The notes under the pieces were generated by a model. That model had not been told where the DNA came from and searched no databases. It worked only from the letters and a program-made list of their open reading frames with translations. Shown here one piece after another: positions 50,461 through 62,068 of a stretch of DNA of 64,000 nt; positions within the stretch are counted from its first letter, which is position 1; each line of letters begins with the position of its first letter. The DNA is from Canna indica (taxonomy: Eukaryota; Streptophyta; Magnoliopsida; Zingiberales; Cannaceae): assembly GCA_034359265.1 (NCBI GenBank), contig CP136895.1:3226501-3290500 (forward strand). The letters are read 5' to 3'. Made by a program: the position numbers and the translations under genes.

Positions 50461-51871
50461 TTCTCGCCCTCGCCACTGTCGCCCCTCGCCACTGTCGCCC
50501 CTCGCCATCGCTGGAGCTGGAGCATTTTGTTGGGAGTCGAGTTGAAGTCGTCTTCACCGTCGTTGCCGTCGCAGATTCACAGATGCCAACCACGATTTCA
50601 ACCGCCAACTATTGTCGTCTCCATTAACGACGAAGATGAAATCAAGGTTAGTGTTACTTCTTTGAGTTCTACTCATTTATTTCTATAAACTGAAAACCTA
50701 GATGTAATCTATTGTGAAATCTAGGGTTTTCAGTTCATTGTGAACACAGGGGTTTGGTTTTCTAGGATTTTCAGTTCCCTAAAGGTCATGCATTTATCAG
50801 TTCGGTTTAACAATGCTTTCAGTTTGGTTTAATATATAGTCATATTTTTAGTTCATTGTGAACACAGAGGTCTTGCTTTTAATAATGTTTTCAGTTCCCT
50901 AAAGATCATGCTTTTATCAGTTTCTTGCTTTTATAGTCATGCCTTTATCAGTTTCTTGCATGTATAATGAATCTCCATATTACATGTATATTCGAAATTA
51001 TATAGATTTGGTCAAAACCTTCGACGACCAACTCGACGTCGGCCTACGGTTATACCAAGACCTCCAGATCCATCAATCTTAGCACCGGTAAATAGGCATA
51101 ATTTTTCATTGTCATATAACATATATAATGATGTTTGGTTGAATTCCAACATGACCATCTTAATTTGATGTAGGTTAATATCAACAGTGAAGCTGAAAAT
51201 GATGTGCTAGACATCCAATTTGCTGAAGCTAGTGATGATGTTGACCATGCAATTGAAGAGGATGCAGTTAGGGCAGATGTCGAAGAAAGAACAAGAATAT
51301 TTCAGCAAAGTGATATTGAAACTAGTGAAGATGAAGAGTATCGACCAGTTGACGAAAGTGATCATGATGTTTTGTCTACTGAATTTGAAGAATCAAGTGA
51401 TGATGAATATTTGACTATTAGAGCATTAAAGAAGAAATTTAAGAAGAAGAAGGGCACTAATGAAGTTGTTCCGATTATTGTTGAAGGCACAAGTAATGCA
51501 AACTTTAATGTAGAGGTGCCAATCACAGTCCATCCTACAAATCTTATTGAAGGTGAACCTACAACATTTGAAGCACCTAATGATGGATATATCAGTGAAT
51601 ACGAAGCTAGTGAGGATGAAATAGTTACTCCAGAGACTAGTCAAGAGGGTGTACAAGTGCCAATGGAGGAAGGACATAAGAGGAAAAAATTTCGCAACAA
51701 AGTGTATAATCCCAAATGTGATGTAAACAATGTTAAATTAGAACTTGGGATGAAATTTGAGTCCAATGCTCAGTTCAAGGAAGCTGTTCAAAGCTATTGC
51801 ATTGTAAATGATTACAATATCAGATGGACCAGAACATGTAAAAGGATGATGGAAGCACAATGTGCTATGGG

Positions 51872-53118
51872 TAGGGGTGACAATTTTATCCGCATCCACC
51901 AACTAAAAACCGCATCCGCAAGCAAAAATGGATATGGATACGGATACGGATCTAGAAAATCTATATCCGTGCGGATACGATGCGGATACGAATATGACTG
52001 TGGATCTGCATCGTATCCGCACCGTCTATCTGCCTTATTAAAATTAGAACTTCACCCATATGAATCATTAACATATATAAGGGGCTAAGGGCACTATAGT
52101 AAATTTATATCAACTATATATATTAAAGTATTATACATTTATACTTAAAACCCTAACCCCTGAATGAATTTGATATAGTTCCTTGCCCTTTTCTCTACCC
52201 CCTGAGCCGTCGCCTACAATCCCAAATCACTGTCGCTGGTCGCTGCCGTCGCCCATTGCCCACAGCCGCTCGCCCAATCACCCTCGTTGGTCGCTGTCGT
52301 CGCCCATTGCCCACAGCCGCTCGCCCAGTCACCCACTCACCCTCGCTGGTCACAGTCGTCGCCCACTGCCCATAGCCGCTCGTCGAGAATCCTAGTCGCA
52401 CCCTCGCTGGTCGTTGCCGTCGCCCACTGCCCACAGTCGCCTACACAGGGTGAGGCGGTGAGCTCTCATTCCTTCTTTCTTCTCCTTCTTCTCCACAGAT
52501 TCATCCTCTCATTATTTTTTACATCTTTTCTTGTTTTTTCCCCTTCTCCATAGATTTACTCCTTTTCTCCACAAATCTTCTCATTCTTCACCACAGATTT
52601 ACTCCTCTTCTAGTCTTCTCCACAGATTTTCTCCTTCTTCTCCACAGATTTTATTCTTTCTTTTTTATTTTTCTTTTACATTTCCTTCTCCTTCTTTATG
52701 TAATTACGTTGGTTTTAATTCATTTATGAAATTGCAGGATTAGAAGAGCAGCACCTGCAACTTCAATCCTAAGCTCTGCGCCTCTGCTATGCAAGATAAT
52801 AATCAAACCTGTGTTGGTTTAATTAAACTTGGAGTTGATCAACCGTGCTTGTTATTTGATATGTCAATCCCTGTTTAAAATGGTAGATCATTTCAATGTC
52901 AAAAGCCTTGAAATTTATTGATTTTTAATTAAACATATTATTTTAATATTTTTTATTAAATACGGTGCGGATATTTGTATTTGAAGCGGTGCGGATATTC
53001 GTATTCATATTTATATTCGCAGCGAATACGGTGCGGATATGGATATGCAGATATGGGGTGCGGATGCGGATGTGGATAATGCGATATCTGCACCGTATCT
53101 GATCTGTTGCCAGGCCTA
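51872..53118. mobile_element. 1247-bp hAT element inserted in the MULE transposase gene
   Basis: It is flanked by the perfect 8-bp duplication GCTATGGG (51864-51871 and 53119-53126). The ends are TAGGGGTGACAA and, on the other strand, TAGGCCTGGCAA. Subterminal regions on both sides are rich in GCGGATAC / GTATCCGC motifs in opposite orientations, giving a further inverted structure. The middle (52190-52440) has GC-rich CCCACAGCCGCTCGCCC tandem units and then CTCCACAGATT repeats. No transposase frame is recognised. Confidence 0.9.
52215..52640 (+). repeat. tandem GC-rich and CT-rich repeats inside the nested hAT
   Basis: Units of the type GTCGCCCATTGCCCACAGCC, then GCTCGCCCA, repeat four times with spacing of roughly 60 bp (52240-52440). 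They are followed by repeated TCTCCACAGATTTACTCCTT-like units (52490-52650). This could be captured host sequence or local amplification; I do not recognise a gene. Confidence 0.7.
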
Positions 53119-54782
53119 GCTATGGGTTGTCCTTGGAGAATTCATGATTTAAAGCTATAATAGCGAACACAAATGTTCCCGAAACATGAGGAATAGGCAA
53201 ACAACTGTGAGTTGGATAGCAAATTTTTATCTTGAGATATTCAGAAGGAATCCTAATTGGAGTGTCCAAGAGATGGAAAAAGATTTTCAGGCCAAATTTT
53301 ATATCAGTATCGGTAGAATGAAAGCATATAGATCTAAGTGGGAGGCATTACGAAGGCTACGTGGCTCGGTTGAGGATCACTATGCAATGCTTGGTTCCTA
53401 CTTAGCACAACTTCGAATTGTGAATCCAACGAGCATGTTCAACATTTTACTCGAGAATTTATGGGTGCACCTCCTGTGTTCCAACGGTTGTATATTGGAT
53501 TTGATGCATTAAGAAAGGGATTCCTTCAAGGTTGTAGACCTATCATTGGATTTGATGGGTGTTTCCTGAAGATGTTTCTTGGCGGTCAATTACTTTTCGT
53601 CGTTGGCAGAGATGAGAACAATCAGATATTCCCAATAGCATGGGCAGTGGTTAAGGGAGAGAACTATGAATCATGGAGTTGGTTCTTGGGATTGTTATTT
53701 GATGACTTGGGTATCGCTCAAGGATATGGCCTAACTCTTATTAGTGACCAACAGAAAGTATGTTCTCAATCTCTTACTAAATATTAACTCTTGTTATTTG
53801 ATGTCTTGGGATTGTCTTTTTTTACTAAATATTAACTCTTACTAAATGTTTCAGGGTCTTGAGTATGCTATAAAATAGAGGGTACCAGCTGTTGAACATC
53901 GAAATTGTGCTAGACACATTTATGCAAATTGGAAGAAGAAACATCCTGGGCATGTATTGAAATCGTTGTTTTGGAGAGCTGTTAGATGCACCATTGAGTC
54001 CGACTTCAAGAAAACAATGTCTGAACTGCAAACTACTTCAGATAGGGCACACCAAGATTTTCTTGCAGTTGGAGTTACAAAATTTTGCCAAACTTATATC
54101 AGTGTGGGTTGCAAAAGTGATGTTGTGAGCAATAATCTAAGTGAGACCTTTAATGGTTACATCCCGAAGACAAGAGGAAAATTAATTATTGATATGCTTG
54201 AAGACATTCGACGCATGTTGATGGAGAGAATGTATAAGAAGAGGGAGTTGATGCTGAAAAGCAATGATACAATATGCCCCAGCATACGAAAGAAACTTGA
54301 AAAAAATAAAGAGGAAACACGATATTGTCATGTGACGCCCACGGGAAATATGAAATTTGAGGTTCAAGAATTAGACAAATCAAGTGTTGTTAATTTGATG
54401 AATAGGACTTGTTCTTGCCGAAAATGGGATTTATGTGGCATACCATGCAATCATGCAATCTCATGCATCAATTGGCTAAAAGATGACCCGGACCAATATG
54501 TCGACGATTATTGCAAGAGAGACACATACTTGAAGACATATTACCTCATGTTGCAACCTTTGACCAGGAAGGATACATGACCTGAAGTTGATGGACCTCA
54601 TGTGTTGCCACCTCCCGTTAAGAAGATGCCTGGTAGGCCAAAGAAAAAAAGAAGAAGAGATATGCACGAAGATGAAACTGGAACAAGATTATCTAGAGGA
54701 GGCTTAGTTATCACTTGTCATATATGCTTTCAAGATGGTCATAATAGAAGAAGTTGTCCACTTAGGGGACACCCATATTAAT

Positions 54783-55341
54783 ATGACCTATCAATAATTA
54801 TTTGTCTTAATGAGTGACCTAACTAATTATCGTTATGTTATATAGGGAGGGGACAATGAACCAAGAATGAGTGATCAACGTACCAACAAGCAGGGGGCCA
54901 AGCAAGGGAGGTTCAACATCAAGGAGTGATAGGAGTAACTCTGGTATAGGAGGTAGAGGGGATAGATGAGGGACTACATCTAATAGGGGAGGTTCAACGT
55001 TAACGATAAGATTCTGTATATTTGAAATTATAGTAATACTTTGTCTAATTGTTTTGTATATTTTGTTTTATAGACCTTACATAGAGAAAGAGCAATGACC
55101 TTTCAAGGATATGATGTTTTCGTTGGGGAAGAAACAAGCAACACATATTTTAGGGTAATTGTTATTATATTTCAATTTCTTTTTATTAGATGGTTATAAC
55201 TAAGTTTAATTACTTTGGTCTTTTAATTAGATGCATCAATCTAGCTTGTCAATATGCTCCTCTCGGGGGGAATGGAGTGGATCTATGATTCGAGAACGTG
55301 ATAGGAGGGTCAATATGCTCCAAGTACAAGGATCTCAGACT
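54783..55341 (+). other. downstream part of the MULE transposase locus
   Basis: It follows the zinc-knuckle stop. Gly/Ser/Arg-type coding remnants (around 54890-55000) fit the low-complexity tail found in some MuDR proteins. Several introns or indels are likely. It is cut by the solo LTR at 55342, and about 50 bp of similar sequence resumes at 57703. Confidence 0.4.
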
Positions 55342-57702
55342 TGTCACGCCCCAAAATTTAATCACGTGACCGGCCAGAGTACAGTCAAACACCCCAAAGC
55401 TTAACCCATTACACAAGCGTCTAAATAGGTACAACTTGAAAAGTTTTATAACATAACTAGGGAATAATCAATAGCAACTTAGTTATGAAGACACAATCCA
55501 CATACCATATATATCATAAAAATGATTCAACCAAAAGTTAGCAACTCTAGGACACTCTAAAAACTATAATGTCTCAGTTCTCAAATAGTACTTGACTCAA
55601 ATAGACTCGACCACGCCAACCAGCTCACGAGATCGCTACCGGAGTCCTCCCCCATCAGTTGTGCCGTACCTCAGGATCACGCTCTGCAAAACAAACATAA
55701 GAGTAAAAGTGAGTATAATTTCAGTGGATGGTCTCCCAATCCTTAGGAAATGGAATCCAGTAATGGAAATACATGCAATATATATCAAGTGAGTGCGGAT
55801 TCCAAGTCATTTATATAAGGAATAAAATCTCATCCGACTCTACGGAAATTACTTTCTAAATTTTGAATTCCAAATAGCCACTTTTCTCAGATGCACTGAT
55901 CTAGGAAGGCCCTCTAGACTCAGTATTCAACTGCCTCTCCCCCCCCCTCGGGTACATTGGTCTAGGAAGGCCCTCTAGAATCGGTACCCACTATTTTTAT
56001 GCTCGGGTCTACTGGTCTAGGAAAGCCCTCCAGACTCAGTACCCACTAAATCTTTTTCTTGGGTTCACTGGTCTATGAAGGCCCTCTAGAACCAGTACCC
56101 AACTCGGCTAGGAAGGCCCTCTAACCCATGGTCACTCGTACGCGGCGCGTACCACTCGGCCCTACATATGGCCCATAGTCATCACATACGTTACATGCAC
56201 TGCTCGGCCCACCGGCCCTATGTATCTCGTGCGCGGGGCGCACCACTCGGCCTATTAAGGCCCACAATTATCCATGTGTTGTGCACACCACTCGATCCAA
56301 TGTGGCCCAGACCACTACCCGAGGGTCACACCAAGCCCGCATACCTGTCCAATTAACATACACTAGGAAAATTTCAGCTTGCTGAAATCGTCCATTTTCT
56401 ACTCCTGCGTTACAGTTCAAGTCACTTATGTACTCTCTATGTTCCCAAAATATACCTTACATGTAAATCGATAGGTTACATCAGTACGTTTCGCCTTAAT
56501 TTGACTATCCAAACTACTAAATCAAATCAGCACAGATTTGACTAGATTTCAGCACAGCACATTTCAGCAAAACATGTACATTCATCACAGCACATAATAG
56601 ACCATTTTAGCATACATAGAAATTTCATAACACTATGTGTAATTTCAGCGGCATTAATAACATAAACTTTTCAGCACCAATTACTAAAGAGAAATCTGCA
56701 TACATTACTAAGGGAAAATCTGCATCAATTACTAAAGAAAATTTCTGCATCTATGTACTAGGTAGATTTCAGGATGAATTTTCAGCATCAATACTTTAAT
56801 TTCAGCATGAAGTTTCCATCACATACACGCATAAAATTTAGCATTTCAATTTAGAAATTTCAGCAATGTTTATATGCAACTTCAATCATAAAAATCAGAA
56901 TATATATACTACCCAATATCAAGGTATAAAACCATTATAATCATGCATCCATTTCATGAAATAATCCACTAAATACCTCATGTGAGAACCTATCCTTAGA
57001 ATTGCCTCTACCTCCATGGCCGACCAGCCCTAGGGCACCCCTAGGGCTGCCACACACTAAAAGGTAAGTCCCAACCCTTTCTTCCTTGCTAAAACATCAT
57101 GTACGAGGAATCAAAGGAAACAATACCGTATAATCTTTCACAAAACCTCAAGAAAACTTCATGGAAAGGGGTGGCACAAGGAGGGGAAAAGGGAGAAGGA
57201 GAAATCCACTCATAGGAAAGAAATCGAAAAGGACAAGGAGTAGGGAAGGCCTATCAGTGCTCGACGTCGATGGTTCGCGCGTTTTCGGCCGGATCGAACA
57301 CCCCGCTCGAACTCTTGGTCGCTGCCCCTTCTCTTCCCAAGCACCTCGGGTTGCGTGCGGCTACAGTGTCGTACACCCCAGGCGCCGGGTATTTTATATT
57401 TTTTTACTTTGGCTGAAATTACTAATCTGCCCCTATCTTAAGTGGTTTACTAAACCTTCTCTATCTCACCCAATCGAAGTTCGAATTCGGATCCGATTGA
57501 ACCGTTGAATTCCTCTCGAAGTCCTCTTTAACTACGTGATGCATAAAATATTTTACCATTTAAATTTTTAGTTAAGAAAATTTTTAGAGTATCCAGGTCT
57601 CACCTCAAGATAAGCGTCAATGCTCAAACCCGCGCGCACCATCTTGCGTCACACGCAACCCGCTGAAATAAATATACATAAAATAATTTAGCGGGTATTA
57701 CA
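55342..57702 (+). mobile_element. 2361-bp solo LTR, second copy of the long-LTR family
   Basis: It starts TGTCACGCCCCAAAATTTAA and ends GCGGGTATTACA (TG...CA), flanked by the perfect 5-bp duplication AGACT (55337-55341 and 57703-57707). Its first about 60 bases match the reverse complement of the end of the solo LTR at 45688-48557. No gag or pol is inside. It is inserted in the 3' part of the MULE transposase locus. Confidence 0.88.
55885..56130 (+). repeat. tandem repeats with GGTCTAGGAAGGCCCTCTAG units in the second solo LTR
   Basis: Five imperfect copies of a roughly 55-60 bp unit occur, each containing CTAGGAAGGCCCTCTAGA followed by a variant of CTCAGTACCCAC. AGGCCCTCTAG palindromic cores make each unit foldable. 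They lie mid-LTR and are not in the tandem region of the related copy. Confidence 0.75.
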
Positions 57703-57769
57703 AGACTTCACCAATTATTCAAGAGGGTCACAATGATGTACAAGGAGGGTCACAGTAAATGGATACATG

Positions 57770-57896
57770 TTTTGGTTTTTTGGTCATGATACATGTATAT
57801 GACAAATTTTGATTTTTTGGTCATGATACCTGTATATGACAGGTTTTGGTTTTTTGGTCATGATACCTGTATATGACAGGTTTTGATTTTTGGTCA
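57770..57896 (+). repeat. 37-bp tandem repeat, about 3.5 copies, in the MULE interior
   Basis: Units begin TTTTGGTTTTTTGGTCATGA and end ATACCTGTATATGACAGG, with few differences between copies. They mark the start of a low-complexity part of the MULE. Confidence 0.85.
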
Positions 57897-58089
57897 TGGA
57901 TATATGTATATGACAATACTAATATGATGATTATATATGACAGTACAAAGAAGTATGTATATGGTTTATTATATGATGATGGTTTACTGATACATGAGTG
58001 TATGATGATATATGGTTTATTATGTGTATGCCAGTTTAGATTGGTTTCAGTATCAGTGCATGCAGTTTGATGACAGTGTGTATGCAGTT

Positions 58090-58640
58090 TGATGATGGTT
58101 TATTTATATCTGTTTGGTTTATTATATGATGATGGTTTATACACTGCATATATGATGATGGTTTATATCCGTTTCAATATCATCCATGCAATTTTAGTTT
58201 GGTTTGGTTTATTTATCAGTGAAGTTTCATATTCAATTTATAATGATGAATATGGGATACAATGCATACTAATATTAGTTTTCAGTTTTTAATTTATATT
58301 GATATCAGTTTCACTTGCTACACTGCATATTGATATCATATTCAATTTATATGGTTTATTATATGATGATGGTTTATTTATATCTGTTTGGTGTATTATA
58401 TGATGATGGTTTGTACACTGCATACTGATATCAGTGTATGATACTTGTAGTTTCAGTATCATCCATGCAATTTTAGTTTGGTTTGGTTTATTTATCAGTG
58501 AAGTTTCAGATTCAATTTATAATGATGAATCTGGGATACAATGCATACTGATATCAGTTTTCAGTTTTCAATTTATACTGATATCAGTTTCACTTGATAC
58601 ACTGCATACTAATATCAGATTCAATTTATCATCCATGCAT
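58090..58640 (+). repeat. tandem direct duplication of about 279 bp in the MULE interior
   Basis: CATCCATGCAATTTTAGTTT occurs at 58181 and 58460, and the flanking ATATGATGATGGTTTAT and AATGATGAATMTGGGATACA segments keep the same 279-bp offset. Smaller units (ACTGATATCAGTTT, TTGATACACTGCATA) are repeated further to about 58700. Repetitive ACTGATAC/CATAAACACT motifs continue to about 59290. No coding potential is evident. Confidence 0.75.
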
Positions 58641-59380
58641 ACTGATATCAGTTTTTAATTTATACTGATATCAGTTTCACTTGATACAATGCAATTTCAG
58701 GTTCAGGTTTACAATTTGTCTGATATTGAAATTTATTGATGCAATCTGATACTGAAACTGAAACTGAAACTTATTTATACACTAATATCATTGAAAAAGC
58801 ACAATACTGTTTATGAAATATTTATATCATTGATACATCAAAAGCACAATACTAATACACTGAAACAGTATCAAGTTTTCTTACACTGATACATAAACAT
58901 TTATACACTAAAACATAAACACTTATACTGATATACACTTAAACCATGAACATAAACACTGAAACTGAACAAATGATCTTGATACAACAAGCACTTCACT
59001 GAACTGAAAACTCTATATTGAACCTGCAATGAAATATTATTTGCATATCAGTTTGCATATCAAGTTTGCAATCATACTGGTACACTTAAACTGAACATAT
59101 ACAAACCATAAATACTGATACTGATACACTAAAACATAAACACTGATATACTGATACTTAAACACTGATATCCTCATTAATAGTTTACCTATTCAAGTTT
59201 ATCACTATACTGATACATAAACATTGATATCCATCACTGATGCATAAATATTGATACATAAACACTACTATATATACTGATACATGTTTATCACTATGAA
59301 GTTCTATTACAACCAGCTCATTAACCATTAACCACAAATTACAACCAGCTCATTAACCATCCAACTAATTAACCATTAAA

Positions 59381-59668
59381 CTAAGTAGCCATGAATACAA
59401 CACTCAAAGCACCAAATAGTACCCAAATATAAGTCTTTATTTTTTCATTTTTCAATTTCATGACTTTTTCCTCTAACTTATTCTTCTCCTATTCCTACAA
59501 TTTTAACTTCTCAATCAGCATATCATTCTTATGTTGGAGTAGTATTATCTGGTGTTTGAGATTGTCCTTTTCGCTTGTCAATTTCTGTAACATTTCTTTC
59601 GTGTGACCAGAATACTCGGGGTCATGCCATTCGAAAAACCCGCAATCGACTTCCCGTTCATATGTAAA
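59381..59668 (-). pseudogene. C-terminal part of a GRF-type zinc-finger/coiled-coil/membrane protein carried by the MULE
   Basis: The minus strand encodes a segment with CGFFEWHDPE, the second half of the GRF zinc finger (C-G-F-F-W-D). It is followed by a coiled coil (KEMLQKLTSEKDNLKHQIIL) with two in-frame stops near its middle, and a hydrophobic C-terminus (YIWVLFGALSVVFMAT) ending at the stop 59383-59381. This is the layout of small plant GRF proteins with a C-terminal membrane anchor. The first zinc-binding half would be on an upstream exon; the frame at 60160-60260 is a weak candidate. It lies opposite to the transposase within the same element. Confidence 0.55.
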
Positions 59669-60324
59669 TTGAATAATTAGTTCTCATTTTAAATAGCTGA
59701 AATAAAAAATAAAAAATATATAATATAATTACCTTCCAATGGCTACATCTTCAGAATCTTCTACTAGGATTTTTTCTAGTATTTGATGTTAACAAATAAG
59801 CTACTATGTTGTGAGAACAATAAGGAGGAGAAATTTATGAGGTTATAGATACTTCATCGACCTCAGTTCGAATTGATATTGTTGCCATTATATGCTGCAA
59901 AAAAAGTATATGAGCCAATAAAAAAAAAATGGAATGGAATTAGCAAAATAAGTATACATTTAGCTGCCAATATTGGTATAGTTGCAAAAAATATTGGTAT
60001 ACATTTTGACTAACCTTGAACAATGATGAACTTATACGTATCAACAAATTAGGGACAATGAACAATGATGAACTAAAAACCCAAAGCTTTATTGAAAACC
60101 CTAGATTTCGATAAAAGCATGAAATTGAAATGAAGGAGTAGCAATCAAATTTTTGACTAACCTTGAAATCAATGGAGAGGGGCAGCAGCCGGCTTCTTAT
60201 GATTCGGTGGAGCGTCCTCAACTTGAGCGACCTCAAAGTCGGTGAAGCCGCCTCCTGTGCAGGGCGAGAGACGAGAATAACGAGGGGTTTAGATCGGGAG
60301 GCGACAGGGGCGAAGGTCGGGAGG

Positions 60325-60677
60325 CGACAGAGGCGAAGGTTGGGAGGCGAGTGTCGAGTGGTTTAGGGCTTCTGCGGATTAAGTTGACGAGTGAGGATCA
60401 CGGGAGTTATTTGAAAAAATAAAAAATAAATAAATAAATGGCTGAAATATACACGCCAGCTAGTGTTTATTTTTTATATTAAATAAATGACTGACTGGAC
60501 TTAGGTTGACACGTCAACGATGTCAGGTCAGCAGTTTAACAAAAAACTAAATCCGATTCTAATGGTGTGATATAATTGAAACGAATCAATAGTTGATGCA
60601 TGCATTTGAAACAAATGAAAAGTCGTGATATATTTGAGAATTTTGGTAAAAGTCATGATATATTCATTAATTTACTC
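60325..60677 (-). repeat. right terminal inverted repeat of the MULE
   Basis: This is the inverted counterpart of 50107-50460, including the sequence GTGTCGAGTGGTTTAGGGCT and the shorter AAAT run near 60419-60440. Transcription of the minus-strand GRF-like gene would start in or near this repeat, as mudrB does in maize MuDR; that parallel is inference. Confidence 0.9.
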
Positions 60678-61681
60678 TTTTTCTAAGAATACAATGAGGA
60701 CTTATCCCTCAACCCTAGAGGCGAGCCTCAACACCTATTCTCTAGCAAAAACAACAATCTACAAGACACCAAGGTGTTTACACGCACACCATGCAAGCTA
60801 CCCTAAAAATCGATACAAAGAAAGATGAAGATAATATAAATGGAGCTTAAATGTAAAACAATACTTGATGTAGCTCCAACACATCTCCTCCAAGCACTTC
60901 AAGGCTTCGAGTATTGATTTTTCAGTAAAGACCAAGCTTGATGAAGTGAGGAGGGATTTAGAGTGTGGAAATGGAGATTAGGACTTTAAATCAACTCCTT
61001 TAGGCTTGTAATATTTAAGGATATGCTCAATGAAGTTCTCAACAGTTGGAGAGGAGGTTTATCAGTGATATTTATAACCCCTCACTCGACTAGGGCATCC
61101 AACGAGCATTTTTCTGCTCGTTAGCGACGCCCGATCGATCGTAGGTCGATCGACCAACCGACCGACCGCTGAGCGATCGAAGGCGTTCTGCCACTTTCGG
61201 ACCATATTCGATCGACCGGCTAGTCAACCTAATTGGCTACTGCCGATTCTCTACATCGTCTGGTCGACAGACCGATCAACCGAATTGGCTATTGCCATTT
61301 TTTTGCTTTATTCGGTCGACCGAACCTGGGCTTAGGCTTATTTTTCGAGTTTTCTTCTTGCGCGCTTTGTTTTCGGGTTCCGTTACCAAATTTGGACTTG
61401 GATAACATTATAATTTGGCTTGGGACATAATCCTAGAGTCATATTACATGAAATCTATTCCTAACTCTAGATTTTCTACTCGATCGACGACGGAGCTATT
61501 TTTGCAAATTTTTGGACTTTCTCCGAACGAAGTTCGCGCGCGTATCATAACCTCAACCTGAGATCAAACACTTGATAAATTCATTAGAATGAGTTTGTTA
61601 TCATCAAAATCAAGATGGTGACCAAGGTTGAAAACCTTAGGCCAACAACGAGTTGATACATTTCACATACACATCAACGAG

Positions 61682-62068
61682 TCGGATATGATTTAGTAAA
61701 ATCTTAGGATCCGTTCGGGGGTTGTATGTTCGTGTAAAAGAAGTAGATGATCTTTTATATGACGTATAACCCTTGAATTGTCCCTGATTGGATAATTTGA
61801 GAACATAGTTATTTGTATTGCACTTTATTTTTACTTTTAACCGTTAACTCATTAATTCTTAAATTTTGGTTATTGTATCTCTCTTATTCTTCGATACGCG
61901 CCCAGATGATATGTGTATTCATAAAACTGTGATGCTGTCGAAATTTAGAATAAAGTTAGTGGTTAAAAGAAATAGTTAGTGCAATATGAATAACATGAAT
62001 CCCAAATGGAATAGGACCATCTCACCTAAAGGCATTAACTGAAGAAATTGTCATTGATTGACAGAATC
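61682..62068 (+). other. CACTA interior upstream of its transposase, no gene recognised
   Basis: This is AT-rich sequence between the second ACGAG repeat and the transposase start at 62069. It presumably contains promoter or leader of the CACTA transposase. No motif stood out. Confidence 0.4.

Larger units (their letters stand above)
51204..54782 (+). pseudogene. MURA-like Mutator transposase, inactivated
   Basis: An acidic N-terminal region (51204-51720) is followed by the plant MuDR domain (LELGMKFESNAQFKEAVQSY). A hAT insertion interrupts at 51872. Coding resumes with CPWRIHDL, then CSRNMRNRQTTVSWIANFYL. The MULE DDE domain follows with GFDGCFLKMFLGGQLLFVVG and LTLISDQQK, whose aspartates sit at catalytic positions; an intron (53758-53854); a SWIM zinc finger (CSCRKWDLCGIPCNHAISC, near 54410); and a CCHC knuckle (CHICFQDGHNRRSC, near 54715). 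Lesions seen are the hAT insertion, a probable deletion with frameshift near 53160, a frameshift near 53430, TAG at 53876-53878 and TGA at 54578-54580. Confidence 0.88.
50107..60677 (+). mobile_element. MuDR-type MULE with long terminal inverted repeats, 10.6 kb including nested insertions
   Basis: It is bounded by the perfect 9-bp duplication TTTTTCTAA (50098-50106 and 60678-60686). The ends GGGTAAATTAATGAATATAT and, on the other strand, GAGTAAATTAATGAATATAT open terminal inverted repeats of about 350 bp. Inside are a MURA-like transposase (plus strand), a partial GRF-type zinc-finger gene (minus strand), a hAT element and a solo LTR. Subtracting these two insertions gives about 6.95 kb for the original element. 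The transposase is disabled, so it is non-autonomous now. Confidence 0.92.
49808..61676. mobile_element. solo LTR of about 1.29 kb, split by a MULE
   Basis: It starts TGTTGAACAAATACCCACAC and ends ACACATCA (TG...CA) and is flanked by the 5-bp duplication ACGAG (49803-49807 and 61677-61681). Its two halves are 49808-50106 and 60678-61676; removing the MULE and one copy of its target site leaves about 1289 bp. The ACACTAGAAGGGGGGTTGAA segment near the left end is a common motif of long plant LTRs. There is no internal gag/pol, so the element is a solo LTR. The right half has many CGATCGACC repeats near 61130-61290. Confidence 0.85.

Noticed and set aside
57770..57896. Regular 37-bp repeats considered as a CRISPR array
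   Set aside because: Repeats are directly contiguous without unique spacers, in a plant transposon.
57990..59300. Considered as centromeric or satellite DNA
   Set aside because: Units are irregular and confined between MULE ends; a local 279-bp duplication explains most of it.
61130..61290. CGATCGACC-rich segment considered as a regulatory array
   Set aside because: Lies within the right half of a solo LTR and looks like LTR-internal repetition.
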